From positions 62,001 through 126,000 of the forward strand of contig NZ_VDDA01000015.1 in NCBI RefSeq assembly GCF_006151805.1: DNA of 64,000 nucleotides, read 5' to 3'. The DNA comes from Methylobacterium terricola (GTDB taxonomy: Bacteria; Pseudomonadota; Alphaproteobacteria; Rhizobiales; Beijerinckiaceae). The translations under genes and the position numbers were made by a program. The notes beneath the pieces were generated by a model. It was not told the DNA's origin, did not search any database, and was given only the letters and a program-made list of their open reading frames with translations. The first letter of the stretch is position 1; every line of letters starts with the position of its first letter. Below are positions 18,062 to 26,044 of this stretch, piece by piece.

Positions 18062-18946
18062 TTGATCGTCTGCTTCGGCTCCCTCAACGCCGACCTGATC
18101 TTTCGCCTGCCCGAGATCCCGCGCTCGGGCCAGACCCTGCTCGCCGAGGACCTCGCGGTGCAGGCGGGCGGCAAGGGCGCCAACCAGGCGGTGGCCGCCG
18201 CCCGCGACGGGGCGGAGGTCGTGATGGTCGGCGCGGTCGGGCGCGATGCCCTTGCGGAGGTGGCGCTCTCGGGGCTGCGCGAGGCCGGCGCCGATCTCGG
18301 GCGGGTCCGCGCCGTCGAGGCGGCGACGGGCTGCGCCTCGATCTGGATCGACGCGCATGGGCGTAACCGCATCGCGGTGGCGCTCGGGGCGAATGCCCGG
18401 ACCCGGGCGGACCAGATCGAGGATGCCGACCTCGCCCGCGCGACCGCGCTGCTCCTGCAGATGGAGGTCGATCCGGCCGAGACCGCCGCCCTGCTGCGCA
18501 GGGCCCGGGCGCGGGCGGTGCGCAGCATCCTCAACCTCGCCCCGGCCCTTCCGCTCGACCGCGACACCCTGGGGCTCGCCGGGCTCCTCGTCGTCAACGA
18601 GGACGAGGCGGAGGCGACCGCCGCCCGGCTCGGCTGCGCGCCGGAGGCGGCCGCCCTGCACGCGGCGCTCGGGATCGACGTCGTCCGCACCCTCGGCGAG
18701 GCGGGCTCGGAGGCCGCGACGGCGGGCGGAGCCTGGCACGTTCCGGCCCGGGCGATCACGCCGGTCGATACCACGGCGGCGGGGGATGGTTTCGTCGGCG
18801 TGATGGCCGCCGCCCTCGACCGCGGCGCGCCGTTGCGGGCGGCGATGGAGCGGGCGAGCGCCGCGGCGGCCCTCGCCTGCGGCCGGCGGGGCAGCCAGGC
18901 GAGCCTGCCGTGGCGCGCCGAGACCGACCGGGCCGTCGAGGGCTGA
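18062..18946 (+). CDS. PfkB/ribokinase family carbohydrate kinase
   Basis: Cytoplasmic kinase that phosphorylates a sugar or sugar acid with ATP; 294 residues, the normal length. It begins at a TTG (MIVCFGSLNADLIFRLPEIP) with GGAG upstream; no ATG is available in the right place. The N-terminal signature GGKGANQAVAAARDGAEVVMVG, given here in part as GGKGANQAVAAARDG, lies at about 37-51. The C-terminal signature DTTAAGDGF carries the catalytic base Asp242. The ribokinase-like N-terminus suggests a pentose or related substrate. It lies downstream of the aldolase and dehydrogenase on the same strand. Confidence 0.9.
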   Translation: MIVCFGSLNADLIFRLPEIPRSGQTLLAEDLAVQAGGKGANQAVAAARDGAEVVMVGAVGRDALAEVALSGLREAGADLGRVRAVEAATGCASIWIDAHGRNRIAVALGANARTRADQIEDADLARATALLLQMEVDPAETAALLRRARARAVRSILNLAPALPLDRDTLGLAGLLVVNEDEAEATAARLGCAPEAAALHAALGIDVVRTLGEAGSEAATAGGAWHVPARAITPVDTTAAGDGFVGVMAAALDRGAPLRAAMERASAAAALACGRRGSQASLPWRAETDRAVEG

Positions 18947-18954
18947 GCGTCCGG

Positions 18955-19096
18955 TCAGGCCGGAGTGACCGCCGGGTCGGCGGGCGCCGGGAAGGTCGCC
19001 TCGCGCGCCTTGATCAGGGCGACCACGGTGTCGTTGACCGAGGTCCTGGGGCGAGATGCGCCGGTGCTTCGGCCCGGGGCCGATCAGCGCGGACAT
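18955..19096 (-). pseudogene. Possible small frameshifted ORF
   Basis: From an ATG at 19096 the frame reads MSALIGPGPKHRRISPQDL and then leaves a plausible protein. Dropping one G in CTCGGTC restores VNDTVVALIKAREATFPAP...TPA with a stop at 18955, giving about 46 residues. Codon composition is consistent before and after the shift. It overlaps the end of the zinc-ribbon ORF by 13 bases. It may be a broken small gene, a sequencing error, or chance. Confidence 0.3.
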
Positions 19097-19284
19097 GATG
19101 AGCGCCCGGAGCGCCCGGCTCCTGGTTGCCCCCCGGATGCGGGCGTGTGATGGCCGCACGAGTCGCAACGGGTGTGGAGGTCGGCCGAGGCGGCCTCTGC
19201 GTCTGACGACCCGCAGCGCTCGCAGAGTCCCGTGGACACGATGTCGGCGTCGGTCGCCGCGAAGCTCGGGGAGGGCGGGGGCAT
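19084..19284 (-). CDS. Small zinc-ribbon-like protein
   Basis: A 66-residue protein with an AGGGAG ribosome binding site upstream of its ATG at 19284. It carries two Cys pairs, CERC at about 21-24 and CDSC at about 41-44, then GHH, matching a four-cysteine zinc ribbon; the tail is Gly/Ser/Arg-rich. No partner is obvious: it lies between the kinase gene and tRNA-Arg. I do not recognise a named family, and function is unknown. Confidence 0.5.
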   Translation of the reverse strand: MPPPSPSFAATDADIVSTGLCERCGSSDAEAASADLHTRCDSCGHHTPASGGQPGAGRSGRSSCPR

Positions 19285-19475
19285 GGAGGCTCCCTGCCGG
19301 TGAGACCGAAGCCCCTCCCCGGCTCAAGCAGGTGGGAAATCTGGTGAAACCCCGTGCAGGCGCCCGTCCGCTCGTTCCTGTTTTATTCCTCAAATGCGCT
19401 CGCCGCGGGGCGCAAGCGCACCGCGCCGCTAAAGCGGAATTCTCAGTCATTGGGGAAGGTTAGCGGCGCCAAAAA

Positions 19476-19552
19476 TGGCGACCCCGGTAGGGCTCGAACC
19501 TACGACCTGCCGCTTAGAAGGCGGCTGCTCTATCCAGCTGAGCTACGGAGTC
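19476..19552 (-). tRNA. tRNA-Arg(UCU)
   Basis: A 77-base cloverleaf with encoded CCA. The acceptor stem GACTCCG pairs with CGGGGTC (one G-U). The D arm contains TAGCTCAGCTGGATAGAGC. The anticodon stem GCCGC/GCGGC closes the loop CTTCTAA, giving anticodon UCU. The T arm is GTAGG-TTCGAGC-CCTAC. No integrase or attachment-site duplication is seen next to it. Confidence 0.96.
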
Positions 19553-19645
19553 TGGCCGGTCCGGGTGGTAGCAGGCCCCTCGCCGGTCGTCCACTGGCGA
19601 AGCCCCGGACGGGGGCCTCGCGCTGCGGGCCCCCGTCCCCTCAGG

Positions 19646-20107
19646 TCAGGGCGCGATCTGCAGGATCGCCTCGACCTCGACCGTCATGGCGTTGGGCAGC
19701 GAGCCCATGCCGACCGCCGAGCGGGCGTGGCGGCCGGCATCGCCGAGCACGTTCACCAGCAGGTCCGAGCAGCCGTTGATGACCTTCGGATGGTCGGCGA
19801 AGTCCGGCTCGGCATTGACCATGCCGAGGAGCTTCACCACCGCCTTGATGCGCGACAGGTCGCCGAGCGCCGACTTGGCGACGGCGAGGAGCTGCAGGCC
19901 GGCGAGCTGCGCGTCGGCGTAGGCTTCCTCGATCGTGGCGTCGCGGCCGAGGCGGCCGGGGCGGTAGGTGCCGTCGGGGCGCTTCGGGCCCTGGCCCGAG
20001 AGGTAGAGCAGGTCGCCGACGATGCGGTACGGCACGTAGTTAGCCACCGGCACCGGCACCGCGGGAAGGGTCAGGCCGAGTTCGGCGAGCTTCTCTTCGG
20101 GGGTCAT
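19646..20107 (-). CDS. RidA family protein (reactive imine/enamine deaminase-like)
   Basis: A 153-residue YjgF/RidA-fold protein, likely a trimer, that hydrolyses reactive 2-aminoacrylate-type enamines or a related intermediate. The visible core includes VGDLLYLSGQGPKRPDGT and the C-terminal SVGMGSLPNAMTVEVEAI, i.e. the LP-N-P-like region in divergent form; the usual strictly conserved Arg near the C-terminus is not obvious, so activity may differ from classic RidA. It lies 11 bases downstream of the amidohydrolase gene on the same strand, implying one operon and a role in the same nitrogen-compound pathway. Confidence 0.9.
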   Translation of the reverse strand: MTPEEKLAELGLTLPAVPVPVANYVPYRIVGDLLYLSGQGPKRPDGTYRPGRLGRDATIEEAYADAQLAGLQLLAVAKSALGDLSRIKAVVKLLGMVNAEPDFADHPKVINGCSDLLVNVLGDAGRHARSAVGMGSLPNAMTVEVEAILQIAP

Positions 20108-20118
20108 GAGCTTCTCCT

Positions 20119-21255
20119 TCAGTTGGCGTGGAAGACGGCGCCGCCGATGATCGTGGCGGCGGCGGACAGGCGCTGCGCGCCGGCGAGATGCACACCGGTC
20201 GAGTCGACATAGTCGAAGCGGCCCTCGTCAAGGGACAGCACCGAGGCGTCGCCGGCCGCGCCGACCCGGAAGGTGCCGAGATCCGGACGCGTGAGCGCGC
20301 GGGCCGGGTTGTCGGTGGCGGCGCGGATCACCTCGACGAGCGGCATGCCGAGGCAGAGGAACTTCGACATCGTGGTGAGCAGGTCGAAGGCCGGCCCCTC
20401 GATGCAGAGCGTGTGCACGTCCGACGAGATGCAGTCCGGCAGGAAGCCGTTCTCCAGCATGGTGCGGCCGACCGAGAAGGCGAAGGAGCCCATGCCGTGG
20501 CCGATGTCGAACACGACGCCGCGGGCCCGGGCCTCCAGCACCTCGGGGCGCACGCGGCCATCCGCGGTCACCGGGGTGTTGGGGAACGGCCGGAAGGCGT
20601 GGGTGAGGATGTCGCCCGGGCGCAGCCGCTCCAGCACCTCGGCCAGCGTCGGGGGCGGCTCGTCGATATGGACCATCAGCATCATCCCGGCCTCGTCCGC
20701 GACCTGGCGGGCGATGTCGAGCGGCACGATGCCGGAGGTGCCGCCGGCATTGCGGCCGACCCGGACCTTGAGGCCGCCGAGCACGTCGCGGTTGGCGAGC
20801 GCGACCTCGAGGGCGGCCGGCGCGCAGAGCAGCCGCTGGTCGCCGCTCTCGCCGATGTTCACCCGCTTGGAGAAGGCGTAGATGCCGGCGAACGACACGC
20901 TCATCAGCGGGATGATCCGCACCGGCGACGGCTCGACGACGTGGCGGCGAAACCCTGCGAAGTTGCCCGGACCGGCGCTGCCGGTATCGACGAAGGTCGT
21001 GACCGCGCCCGACCGGGCGAGCGCCGGGGCGTCGACCCCGAGCGAGGTGCCGCCCCAGTAGACGTGGGTGTGCAGGTCGATGAGGCCCGGGGTGACGAGG
21101 CGGCCGGCGCAGTCGTGCACCGCCCGGGCCGAGGCGGAGAGCCCCTCGCCGATGGCCGCCACCGTGCCGGCCGAAAAGGCGACGTCGGCGACGCGGTCGA
21201 TGGACTGGGACGGGTCGACGACGCGACCGCCCGCGAGCACGAGATCGAAGGTCAT
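20119..21255 (-). CDS. Amidohydrolase/deacetylase family metallohydrolase
   Basis: A 378-residue metal-dependent hydrolase of the amidohydrolase superfamily, resembling the group that hydrolyses N-acyl or O-acyl compounds and is often annotated dihydroorotase-like. Metal ligands are visible: His62 and His64 in DLHTHVYWGG, a probable carboxylated Lys163 in GGLKVRVGR, and His196 in MVHIDEPP. C-terminal features include ISSDVHT and DNPARAL. It pairs with RidA downstream and is divergent from a dipeptide-type ABC operon with an RpiR regulator. Uptake of an acylated amino acid or peptide-like compound followed by deacylation is the likely theme. Confidence 0.9.
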   Translation of the reverse strand: MTFDLVLAGGRVVDPSQSIDRVADVAFSAGTVAAIGEGLSASARAVHDCAGRLVTPGLIDLHTHVYWGGTSLGVDAPALARSGAVTTFVDTGSAGPGNFAGFRRHVVEPSPVRIIPLMSVSFAGIYAFSKRVNIGESGDQRLLCAPAALEVALANRDVLGGLKVRVGRNAGGTSGIVPLDIARQVADEAGMMLMVHIDEPPPTLAEVLERLRPGDILTHAFRPFPNTPVTADGRVRPEVLEARARGVVFDIGHGMGSFAFSVGRTMLENGFLPDCISSDVHTLCIEGPAFDLLTTMSKFLCLGMPLVEVIRAATDNPARALTRPDLGTFRVGAAGDASVLSLDEGRFDYVDSTGVHLAGAQRLSAAATIIGGAVFHAN

Positions 21256-21278
21256 GGAATCCGCTGGCTGTCAGGCTT

Positions 21279-21294
21279 GCGAAAAAAAATTACA
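21279..21294 (+). promoter_or_regulatory. Candidate RpiR operator, site 1
   Basis: GCGAAAAAAAATTACA, 24 bases upstream of the amidohydrolase start. It matches site 2 (21376-21391) at 12 of 16 positions in the same orientation, including GAAA and TTACA ends. AT-rich words like this are rare here. Confidence 0.45.
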
Positions 21295-21357
21295 CGGCGA
21301 CGCCGGGATACGCAACCCGAAAACGGTTCGCGCCCCGATTTCCGCCGAGGTGACGCC

Positions 21358-21386
21358 TTGACGTTCGGTCGCGTCGTGAAATAAGT
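21358..21386 (+). promoter_or_regulatory. Sigma-70-like promoter for the peptide ABC operon
   Basis: TTGACG (21358-21363), 17 bases, ATAAGT (21381-21386), ahead of the binding-protein ATG at 21416. The -10 box lies inside candidate RpiR site 2, which would make that site a repression point. Confidence 0.45.
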
Positions 21387-21391
21387 TTACA
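21376..21391 (+). promoter_or_regulatory. Candidate RpiR operator, site 2
   Basis: GTGAAATAAGTTTACA, 24 bases upstream of the binding-protein start. It is the partner of site 1. The two sites flank the divergent promoter region, one near each operon, and could let the RpiR protein at 27051-27986 coordinate both. Confidence 0.45.
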
Positions 21392-21415
21392 GAAAGCGCC
21401 TAGCAGGAGACGTCC

Positions 21416-22975
21416 ATGGCCCCCACCGACCGCCCGCGCGCCGGCCTGACCCGCCGCGCCCTCACGACCGGCCTCGCCCTCGGCCCCCTGGTGCCGGTGC
21501 GGGCCCTCGCGCAAGCGGGCGGCGCGATGGGCAGCGTCAACCTGGCGATGGTGGGCGAGCCGCAATCCCTCGACCCGATGGCCTCGACCGCCGACCTCGT
21601 CGCCACGATCATGCAGCACGTGTTCGAGCCGCTTTATACGTTCGACGCGAACTGGACCGTGCAGCCGATGCTGGCTGCGTCGCTGCCGACGATCAGCCCG
21701 GACGGGAAGACCTACACGATCGCCCTGCGTGAGGGCGTGCCGCTCCATAACGGCCGGGCGCTCGATTCCGAGGACGTCGTCGCCTCGCTCAAGCGCTGGA
21801 TGGAGATGACGCCGCGGGGCAAGGGGATCGCGGCCGGGCTGGCGAGCCTGACGGCGAAGGGCCCGCACGGCGTCGAGATCGTCCTCAAGGCCGTCAACCC
21901 GGCGTTGCTCGCCCATCTCGCCCTGCCCTCGGGCTTTGCCGCCATCATGGCCCGGGAGGCGATCGCCAACCCGCTCGTCGAGTTCGTCGGCACCGGTCCC
22001 TACCGGTTCAAGGAGCGCCGGCCCGACCAGTTCGTGGTGCTGACCCGGCACGATTCCTACGCGGCCCGCAGCGAGGCCCCGAGCGGCTATGCCGGGCGCC
22101 GGAAAGCCGCGATCCCGGAGCTGCGCTTCATCCCGGTGCCGAACGCCAATACCCGGGTCGAGGGCGTGGTCGCCGGCCAGTACCACTTCGCCGACCAGCT
22201 GCCGGTGGAGAGCAACGGGCGCATCGCCAAGTCGGCCGGCGTGAAGCCGGTGCTGACGATGCCGTTCGGCTTCCCCTACATCGTGCTCAACACCAAGCAG
22301 GGGCCGTGCGCCAACCAGACCGTGCGCCAGGCGCTCCAGATGGCGCTGAGCGACACTGAGCTTCTGATGGCGGCCTTCGGCGAGGAGAAATTCTTCGAGG
22401 CGACGGGCAGCCACTTCCCGAAGGGCTCGCCGTTCCATTCCACCGCCGGCACCCAGGCCTACGACAAGGGCGACGACAAGGGCGCCAAGGCGCTGCTGGC
22501 GAAAGCAAATTACGACGGCACGCCGATCCGCATCCTGAACTCGAAGCAGTACGACTTCCACAACCGCATCGCGCTCGTCATGGCCGAGGAGCTGCGCGCC
22601 GCCGGCTTCAAGGTGACCCTCGACGTGGTCGACTGGGCGACCCTGGTCTCCCGCCGCGGCGATCCGGCGCTCTGGGACGTCTACATCACCCACTCGGCCT
22701 TCCTGCCCGAGCCGATGCTGACGCCGCCGCAGCTCGGCGACGGCGCCCCGGGCTGGTGGGACACCCCGGCCAAGAAGGCGGCGCTCGCGGCCTTCAATGC
22801 CGAGACCGATCCGGCCAAGCGCGGCGCCCTGTGGGGACCGGTGCAGGAGGTGATCTACACCGAGGTGCCGTATATCCGGGTCGGCAACTTCGCGGCCCTG
22901 TCCGGCCTGTCGGGCAAGCTCAAGGGCTTCTCGCCGATGCCGTGGCCGGCGTTCTGGAACGTCGAGGCGGCGTGA
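21416..22975 (+). CDS. ABC transporter substrate-binding protein (peptide/nickel family)
   Basis: A periplasmic SBP_bac_5-type binding protein, 519 residues. The N-terminus has a twin-arginine-like leader (GLTRRALTTGLALGPL) ending at ALAQAG near residue 35. The mature part has the family features GEPQSLDPMA, LREGVPLHNGRALDSEDVV and GTGPYRF. It precedes two permeases and two ATPases. The ligand may be a dipeptide, an acyl-amino acid or an opine-like compound, given the amidohydrolase and RidA opposite. A long-palindrome element separates it from the first permease, which may lower downstream expression. An AGGAGAC ribosome binding site is present. Confidence 0.93.
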   Translation: MAPTDRPRAGLTRRALTTGLALGPLVPVRALAQAGGAMGSVNLAMVGEPQSLDPMASTADLVATIMQHVFEPLYTFDANWTVQPMLAASLPTISPDGKTYTIALREGVPLHNGRALDSEDVVASLKRWMEMTPRGKGIAAGLASLTAKGPHGVEIVLKAVNPALLAHLALPSGFAAIMAREAIANPLVEFVGTGPYRFKERRPDQFVVLTRHDSYAARSEAPSGYAGRRKAAIPELRFIPVPNANTRVEGVVAGQYHFADQLPVESNGRIAKSAGVKPVLTMPFGFPYIVLNTKQGPCANQTVRQALQMALSDTELLMAAFGEEKFFEATGSHFPKGSPFHSTAGTQAYDKGDDKGAKALLAKANYDGTPIRILNSKQYDFHNRIALVMAEELRAAGFKVTLDVVDWATLVSRRGDPALWDVYITHSAFLPEPMLTPPQLGDGAPGWWDTPAKKAALAAFNAETDPAKRGALWGPVQEVIYTEVPYIRVGNFAALSGLSGKLKGFSPMPWPAFWNVEAA

Positions 22976-23003
22976 CGCGCGGCACGCTACACCGTGCCCG
23001 CCG

Positions 23004-23025
23004 GGCTGACGATTCGTCGTCAGCC
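23004..23025 (+). terminator. Hairpin with UUCG loop after the binding-protein gene
   Basis: GGCTGACGA, loop TTCG, TCGTCAGCC: a perfect 9 bp stem 29 bases after the stop. No T-tract follows. It may protect the binding-protein transcript 3' end or attenuate transcription into the permeases. Confidence 0.5.
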
Positions 23026-23028
23026 ACA

Positions 23029-23199
23029 CCCTTTCCCGGACGACTGACGCGAGAGCGGAAGGAGATCCGGGATCCAGCAGAGGACGTGCCGCGAAGCGGC
23101 TCTGCCTCTTGCACCGTTGCAAATGTATAGACGCTTCGCGAGTTCTTGTGCTGGATCCCGGATCTCCTTCCGCTGACGCTTCAGTCGTCCGGGACAGGG
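23029..23199. repeat. Long-palindrome element, copy 1
   Basis: About 171 bases between the binding protein and permease genes of one operon. Ends are inverted: CCCTTTCCCGGACGACTG at the left and CAGTCGTCCGGGACAGGG at the right. The arms extend about 50 bases (GGAAGGAGATCCGGGATCCAG / CTGGATCCCGGATCTCCTTCC, shown in part) with a core holding CGCGAAGCG and CGCTTCGCG. Near-identical copies are at 28021-28193 and 30435-30605. It has no coding capacity of its own. No clear target duplication is seen. Confidence 0.85.
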
Positions 23200-23256
23200 G
23201 AGCGATCCAGCGATCGATCCTGCCTGCGCATTGATCCCATGGAAAGCGGCAGCCCG

Positions 23257-24198
23257 ATGTGGACCTATCTCGCCCGCCGGCTCGGCGGCCTCCTGGTGGT
23301 GCTGTTCCTGGTCGCCACCATGGTGTTCTTTCTCACCCGGCTCGCCCCCGGCGACCCGGCGGCGATCATGCTGGGGGACCAGGCCTCGCCTGAGGACGTC
23401 GCGCGGTTGCGCGCCACCTTCGGGCTCGATCAGCCGCTCCTGGTGCAGTTCGCCCTGTGGCTGAAGGAGATCGCCACCGGCAATTTCGGCCGCTCGATCT
23501 TCCTGCAGCAGCCGGTGACCACGGTGCTGTGGGACCGGGCCGAGCCGACCTTCTTCCTCGCCCTGTTCTCGGTCACCATCGCCGCCCTCGTCGGCGTGCC
23601 GGCCGGCATCGTCTCGGCGGTCTGGCGCGGCCGCGCGGTCGACCAGGTGGTGAGCGGGCTGGCCTTGCTCGCCGCCAACGTGCCGAGCTTCTGGCTCGGC
23701 CTGATCCTGATCCAGTTCTTCGCCGTGCGCCTCGGCTGGTTCCCGGTCGCGGGCTACGGCGCGCCCGGGGCGAGCTTGGGGGAGCGCCTGGAACACCTCG
23801 TCCTGCCGTCGCTCGTCCTCGGCATCGTCAACTCGGCGCTGATCACCCGCTTCACCCGCGCCTCGATGCTCGACGTCTTGTCGAACGACTACGTGCGCAC
23901 CGCCCGCTCCAAGGGCCTGCCGGAGAGCCGGGTCGTGCTGCGGCACGCCTTCGGCACCGCGCTGGTGCCGATCGTCACCGTGCTCGGGCTGACGATCGCG
24001 CTGCTCATCGGCGGCGCCATCGTCACCGAGACGGTGTTCGGCCTGCCCGGCATCGGCAACCTCGTGGTCTCGGCGGTGCTGCGGCGCGACTATCCCGTCA
24101 TCCAGGGCGCCCTCGTCCTGGTCGCCGGCCTCTACGTCCTCATCAACCTCGCGGTCGATGTCATCTACCGCCTCGTCGACCCCCGGGTGACCGCGTGA
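23257..24198 (+). CDS. Peptide-type ABC transporter permease (DppB/OppB type)
   Basis: A 313-residue inner-membrane permease starting MWTYLARRLGGLLVV. The start at 23257 is preferred because the typical DppB N-terminus begins there; an ATG at 23239 is possible, but starts further upstream lie in the palindromic element. Visible features are LAPGDPAAIMLG, ATFGLDQPLL and the EAA loop DYVRTARSKGLPESRVVLRHA (shown without its last residues), with about six transmembrane segments. It is coupled to the next permease through a GTGA overlap. Confidence 0.94.
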   Translation: MWTYLARRLGGLLVVLFLVATMVFFLTRLAPGDPAAIMLGDQASPEDVARLRATFGLDQPLLVQFALWLKEIATGNFGRSIFLQQPVTTVLWDRAEPTFFLALFSVTIAALVGVPAGIVSAVWRGRAVDQVVSGLALLAANVPSFWLGLILIQFFAVRLGWFPVAGYGAPGASLGERLEHLVLPSLVLGIVNSALITRFTRASMLDVLSNDYVRTARSKGLPESRVVLRHAFGTALVPIVTVLGLTIALLIGGAIVTETVFGLPGIGNLVVSAVLRRDYPVIQGALVLVAGLYVLINLAVDVIYRLVDPRVTA

Positions 24199-25040
24199 CC
24201 GCCCCCGCCCTCCTGTTCCTGCGCCGCCTGTTCCGGCGCAAGCTCGTGCTGCTCGCCGCCCTGGTGCTGCTCACGATCGTCGTCGTGGCTCTGGCCGCCC
24301 CATGGGTCTCGCCCTTCGATCCGGGGGCGATGCGGGTGGTGCGCCGCCTGCGCCCGCCCTCGCCCGAGCACTGGCTCGGCACCGACGAGCTCGGCCGCGA
24401 CGTGCTCTCGCGGATCATCTACGGCGCCCGGGCCTCGCTCGGGATCGGGTTCTCGGTGGTGCTCGCCTCCTGCCTCGTCGGCACCCTGTTCGGGATCCTG
24501 GCCGGCTACGACCGGCGCCTCGACGGGCCGATCATGCGGGTGGTCGACGCCCTGATGGCGCTCCCCGACATCCTGCTGGCGATCTTCCTCGTCGCGGTGC
24601 TGGGCGCCTCGGCCGGCAACGTCGTGCTGGCGCTCGCCATCGTCTACACGCCGCGGGTGGTGCGGGTGGTGCGCGCCTCGACCCTGGTGGTGCGCGAGCT
24701 GCCCTTCGTCGAGGCGGCGCGTGCGCTCGGGGTCGGCACGCCGCGGATCCTGACCGTGCATATCCTCTTGAACGTCGCCTCGCCGATCCTGATCCAGGCG
24801 ACCTTCATCTTCGCCTACGCGGTGCTCGCCGAGGCCGGCCTGTCGTTCCTCGGCGCCGGCGTGCCGCCGGAGATCCCGACCTGGGGCACGATGATCGCCT
24901 CCGGCCAGCAATTTGCCGACCGGGCGTTCTGGACCGTGCTCTATCCGGGCCTCGCCATCGTGCTCTCGGCGCTCTCGCTCCAGATCCTCGGCGACGGCCT
25001 GCGCGACATGCTCGACCCGAAGCTGCGGAAGGCCCTTTAG
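24195..25040 (+). CDS. Peptide-type ABC transporter permease (DppC/OppC type)
   Basis: A 281-residue partner permease starting at GTG 24195, overlapping the stop of the previous gene. The N-terminal segment RRLFRRKLVLLAALVLL precedes HWLGTDELGRDVLSRIIYG, a hallmark of DppC-type proteins. The EAA loop is FVEAARALGVGTPRILTVHI, followed by LSFLGAGVPPEIPTWGTMI. It ends LRDMLDPKLRKAL, typical of the family. Two bases separate it from the ATPase start. Confidence 0.95.
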   Translation: MTAPALLFLRRLFRRKLVLLAALVLLTIVVVALAAPWVSPFDPGAMRVVRRLRPPSPEHWLGTDELGRDVLSRIIYGARASLGIGFSVVLASCLVGTLFGILAGYDRRLDGPIMRVVDALMALPDILLAIFLVAVLGASAGNVVLALAIVYTPRVVRVVRASTLVVRELPFVEAARALGVGTPRILTVHILLNVASPILIQATFIFAYAVLAEAGLSFLGAGVPPEIPTWGTMIASGQQFADRAFWTVLYPGLAIVLSALSLQILGDGLRDMLDPKLRKAL

Positions 25041-25042
25041 CG

Positions 25043-26044
25043 ATGACCGACCGCCTCCTCTCCATCGAGGACCTCGAAGTCCGCTTCACCACGGAAGCCG
25101 GCGAGGTCGCCCCCGTCACCGGCGTCGATGTGGCGATCGCTCCGGCTGAGACCGTGGCGCTCGTCGGCGAATCCGGCTCCGGCAAGTCGGTGTCGAGCCT
25201 CGCCGTGATGGGGCTGCTGCCCCGCCCGGCCGGCCGCGTCGCGAAGGGCCGGATCCTGTACCGGACGAAGGCCGGCGAGACGATCGACCTGGCGACGGCC
25301 GCGCCCGACCGGGTGCGGCGCCTGCGCGGCGCCGAGATCGCCATGATCTTCCAGGAGCCGATGACGAGCCTCAACCCGGTGCTCACCGCCGGCGAGCAGA
25401 TCGCCGAATCGGTGCGGCTCCACCTGAAGCTCGACCGGCGCGCGGCGCTCCGCCGGGCACAGGAGATGCTGGAGCTGGTCGAGATCCCGGCCGCCGCCAA
25501 GCGCCTGCACGATTACCCGCACCAGATGTCGGGCGGGATGCGCCAGCGGGTGATGATCGCGCTCGCCATGGCGTGCAATCCGCGCCTCCTCATCGCCGAC
25601 GAGCCGACGACCGCCCTCGACGTGACGATCCAGGCGCAGATCCTGGCCCTGATCGACCGGCTGCGGCGCGAGACCGGGATGGGCGTGCTGTTCATCACCC
25701 ACAATCTCGGCGTGGTGGCGGAGGTCGCCGACCGGGTGGCGGTGATGTATGCCGGGCGCATCGTCGAGACGGGGCCGGTCGGCGACCTCTTCCGCCATCC
25801 GCGCCACCCCTACACCGCGGGCCTGCTCGATTCGCTGCCGGCGCGGGCCATCCGGGGCGCGGACGGGCGCCGCCACGTCCGCTCGATCCCGGGCGCCCTC
25901 GGGGGGGCGGCCTCGATCCGCGCGGCTTGCGCCTTCTCGCCCCGCTGCGAGCGGGTGCGGGAGGAATGCCGCACCACCCCGCCCCCGCTCGAGGCCATCG
26001 CGGCCGACCGTGCCGCCCGCTGCCTGTACTGGAGGGAGATGTGA
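25043..26044 (+). CDS. Peptide-type ABC transporter ATPase (DppD/OppD type)
   Basis: A 333-residue ATPase. Walker A is GESGSGKSVSS (about 44-54), Q-loop FQEPMTSLNPV, signature MSGGMRQRVMIA, Walker B LLIADEPTTALD, and the switch His in FITHNLG. The C-terminal oligopeptide-transporter domain has Cys residues in CAFSPRCERVREEC, which in related proteins can bind an Fe-S cluster. It works as a heterodimer with the next gene product. Confidence 0.96.
   Translation: MTDRLLSIEDLEVRFTTEAGEVAPVTGVDVAIAPAETVALVGESGSGKSVSSLAVMGLLPRPAGRVAKGRILYRTKAGETIDLATAAPDRVRRLRGAEIAMIFQEPMTSLNPVLTAGEQIAESVRLHLKLDRRAALRRAQEMLELVEIPAAAKRLHDYPHQMSGGMRQRVMIALAMACNPRLLIADEPTTALDVTIQAQILALIDRLRRETGMGVLFITHNLGVVAEVADRVAVMYAGRIVETGPVGDLFRHPRHPYTAGLLDSLPARAIRGADGRRHVRSIPGALGGAASIRAACAFSPRCERVREECRTTPPPLEAIAADRAARCLYWREM

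Noticed and set aside
19476..19552. tRNA-Arg as an integration site of a genomic island
   Set aside because: No integrase, no repeated tRNA 3' end and no sharp composition change next to it.
23146..23256. Upstream start for the DppB-type permease
   Set aside because: The extra residues come from the right arm of the palindromic element and do not resemble permease N-termini.
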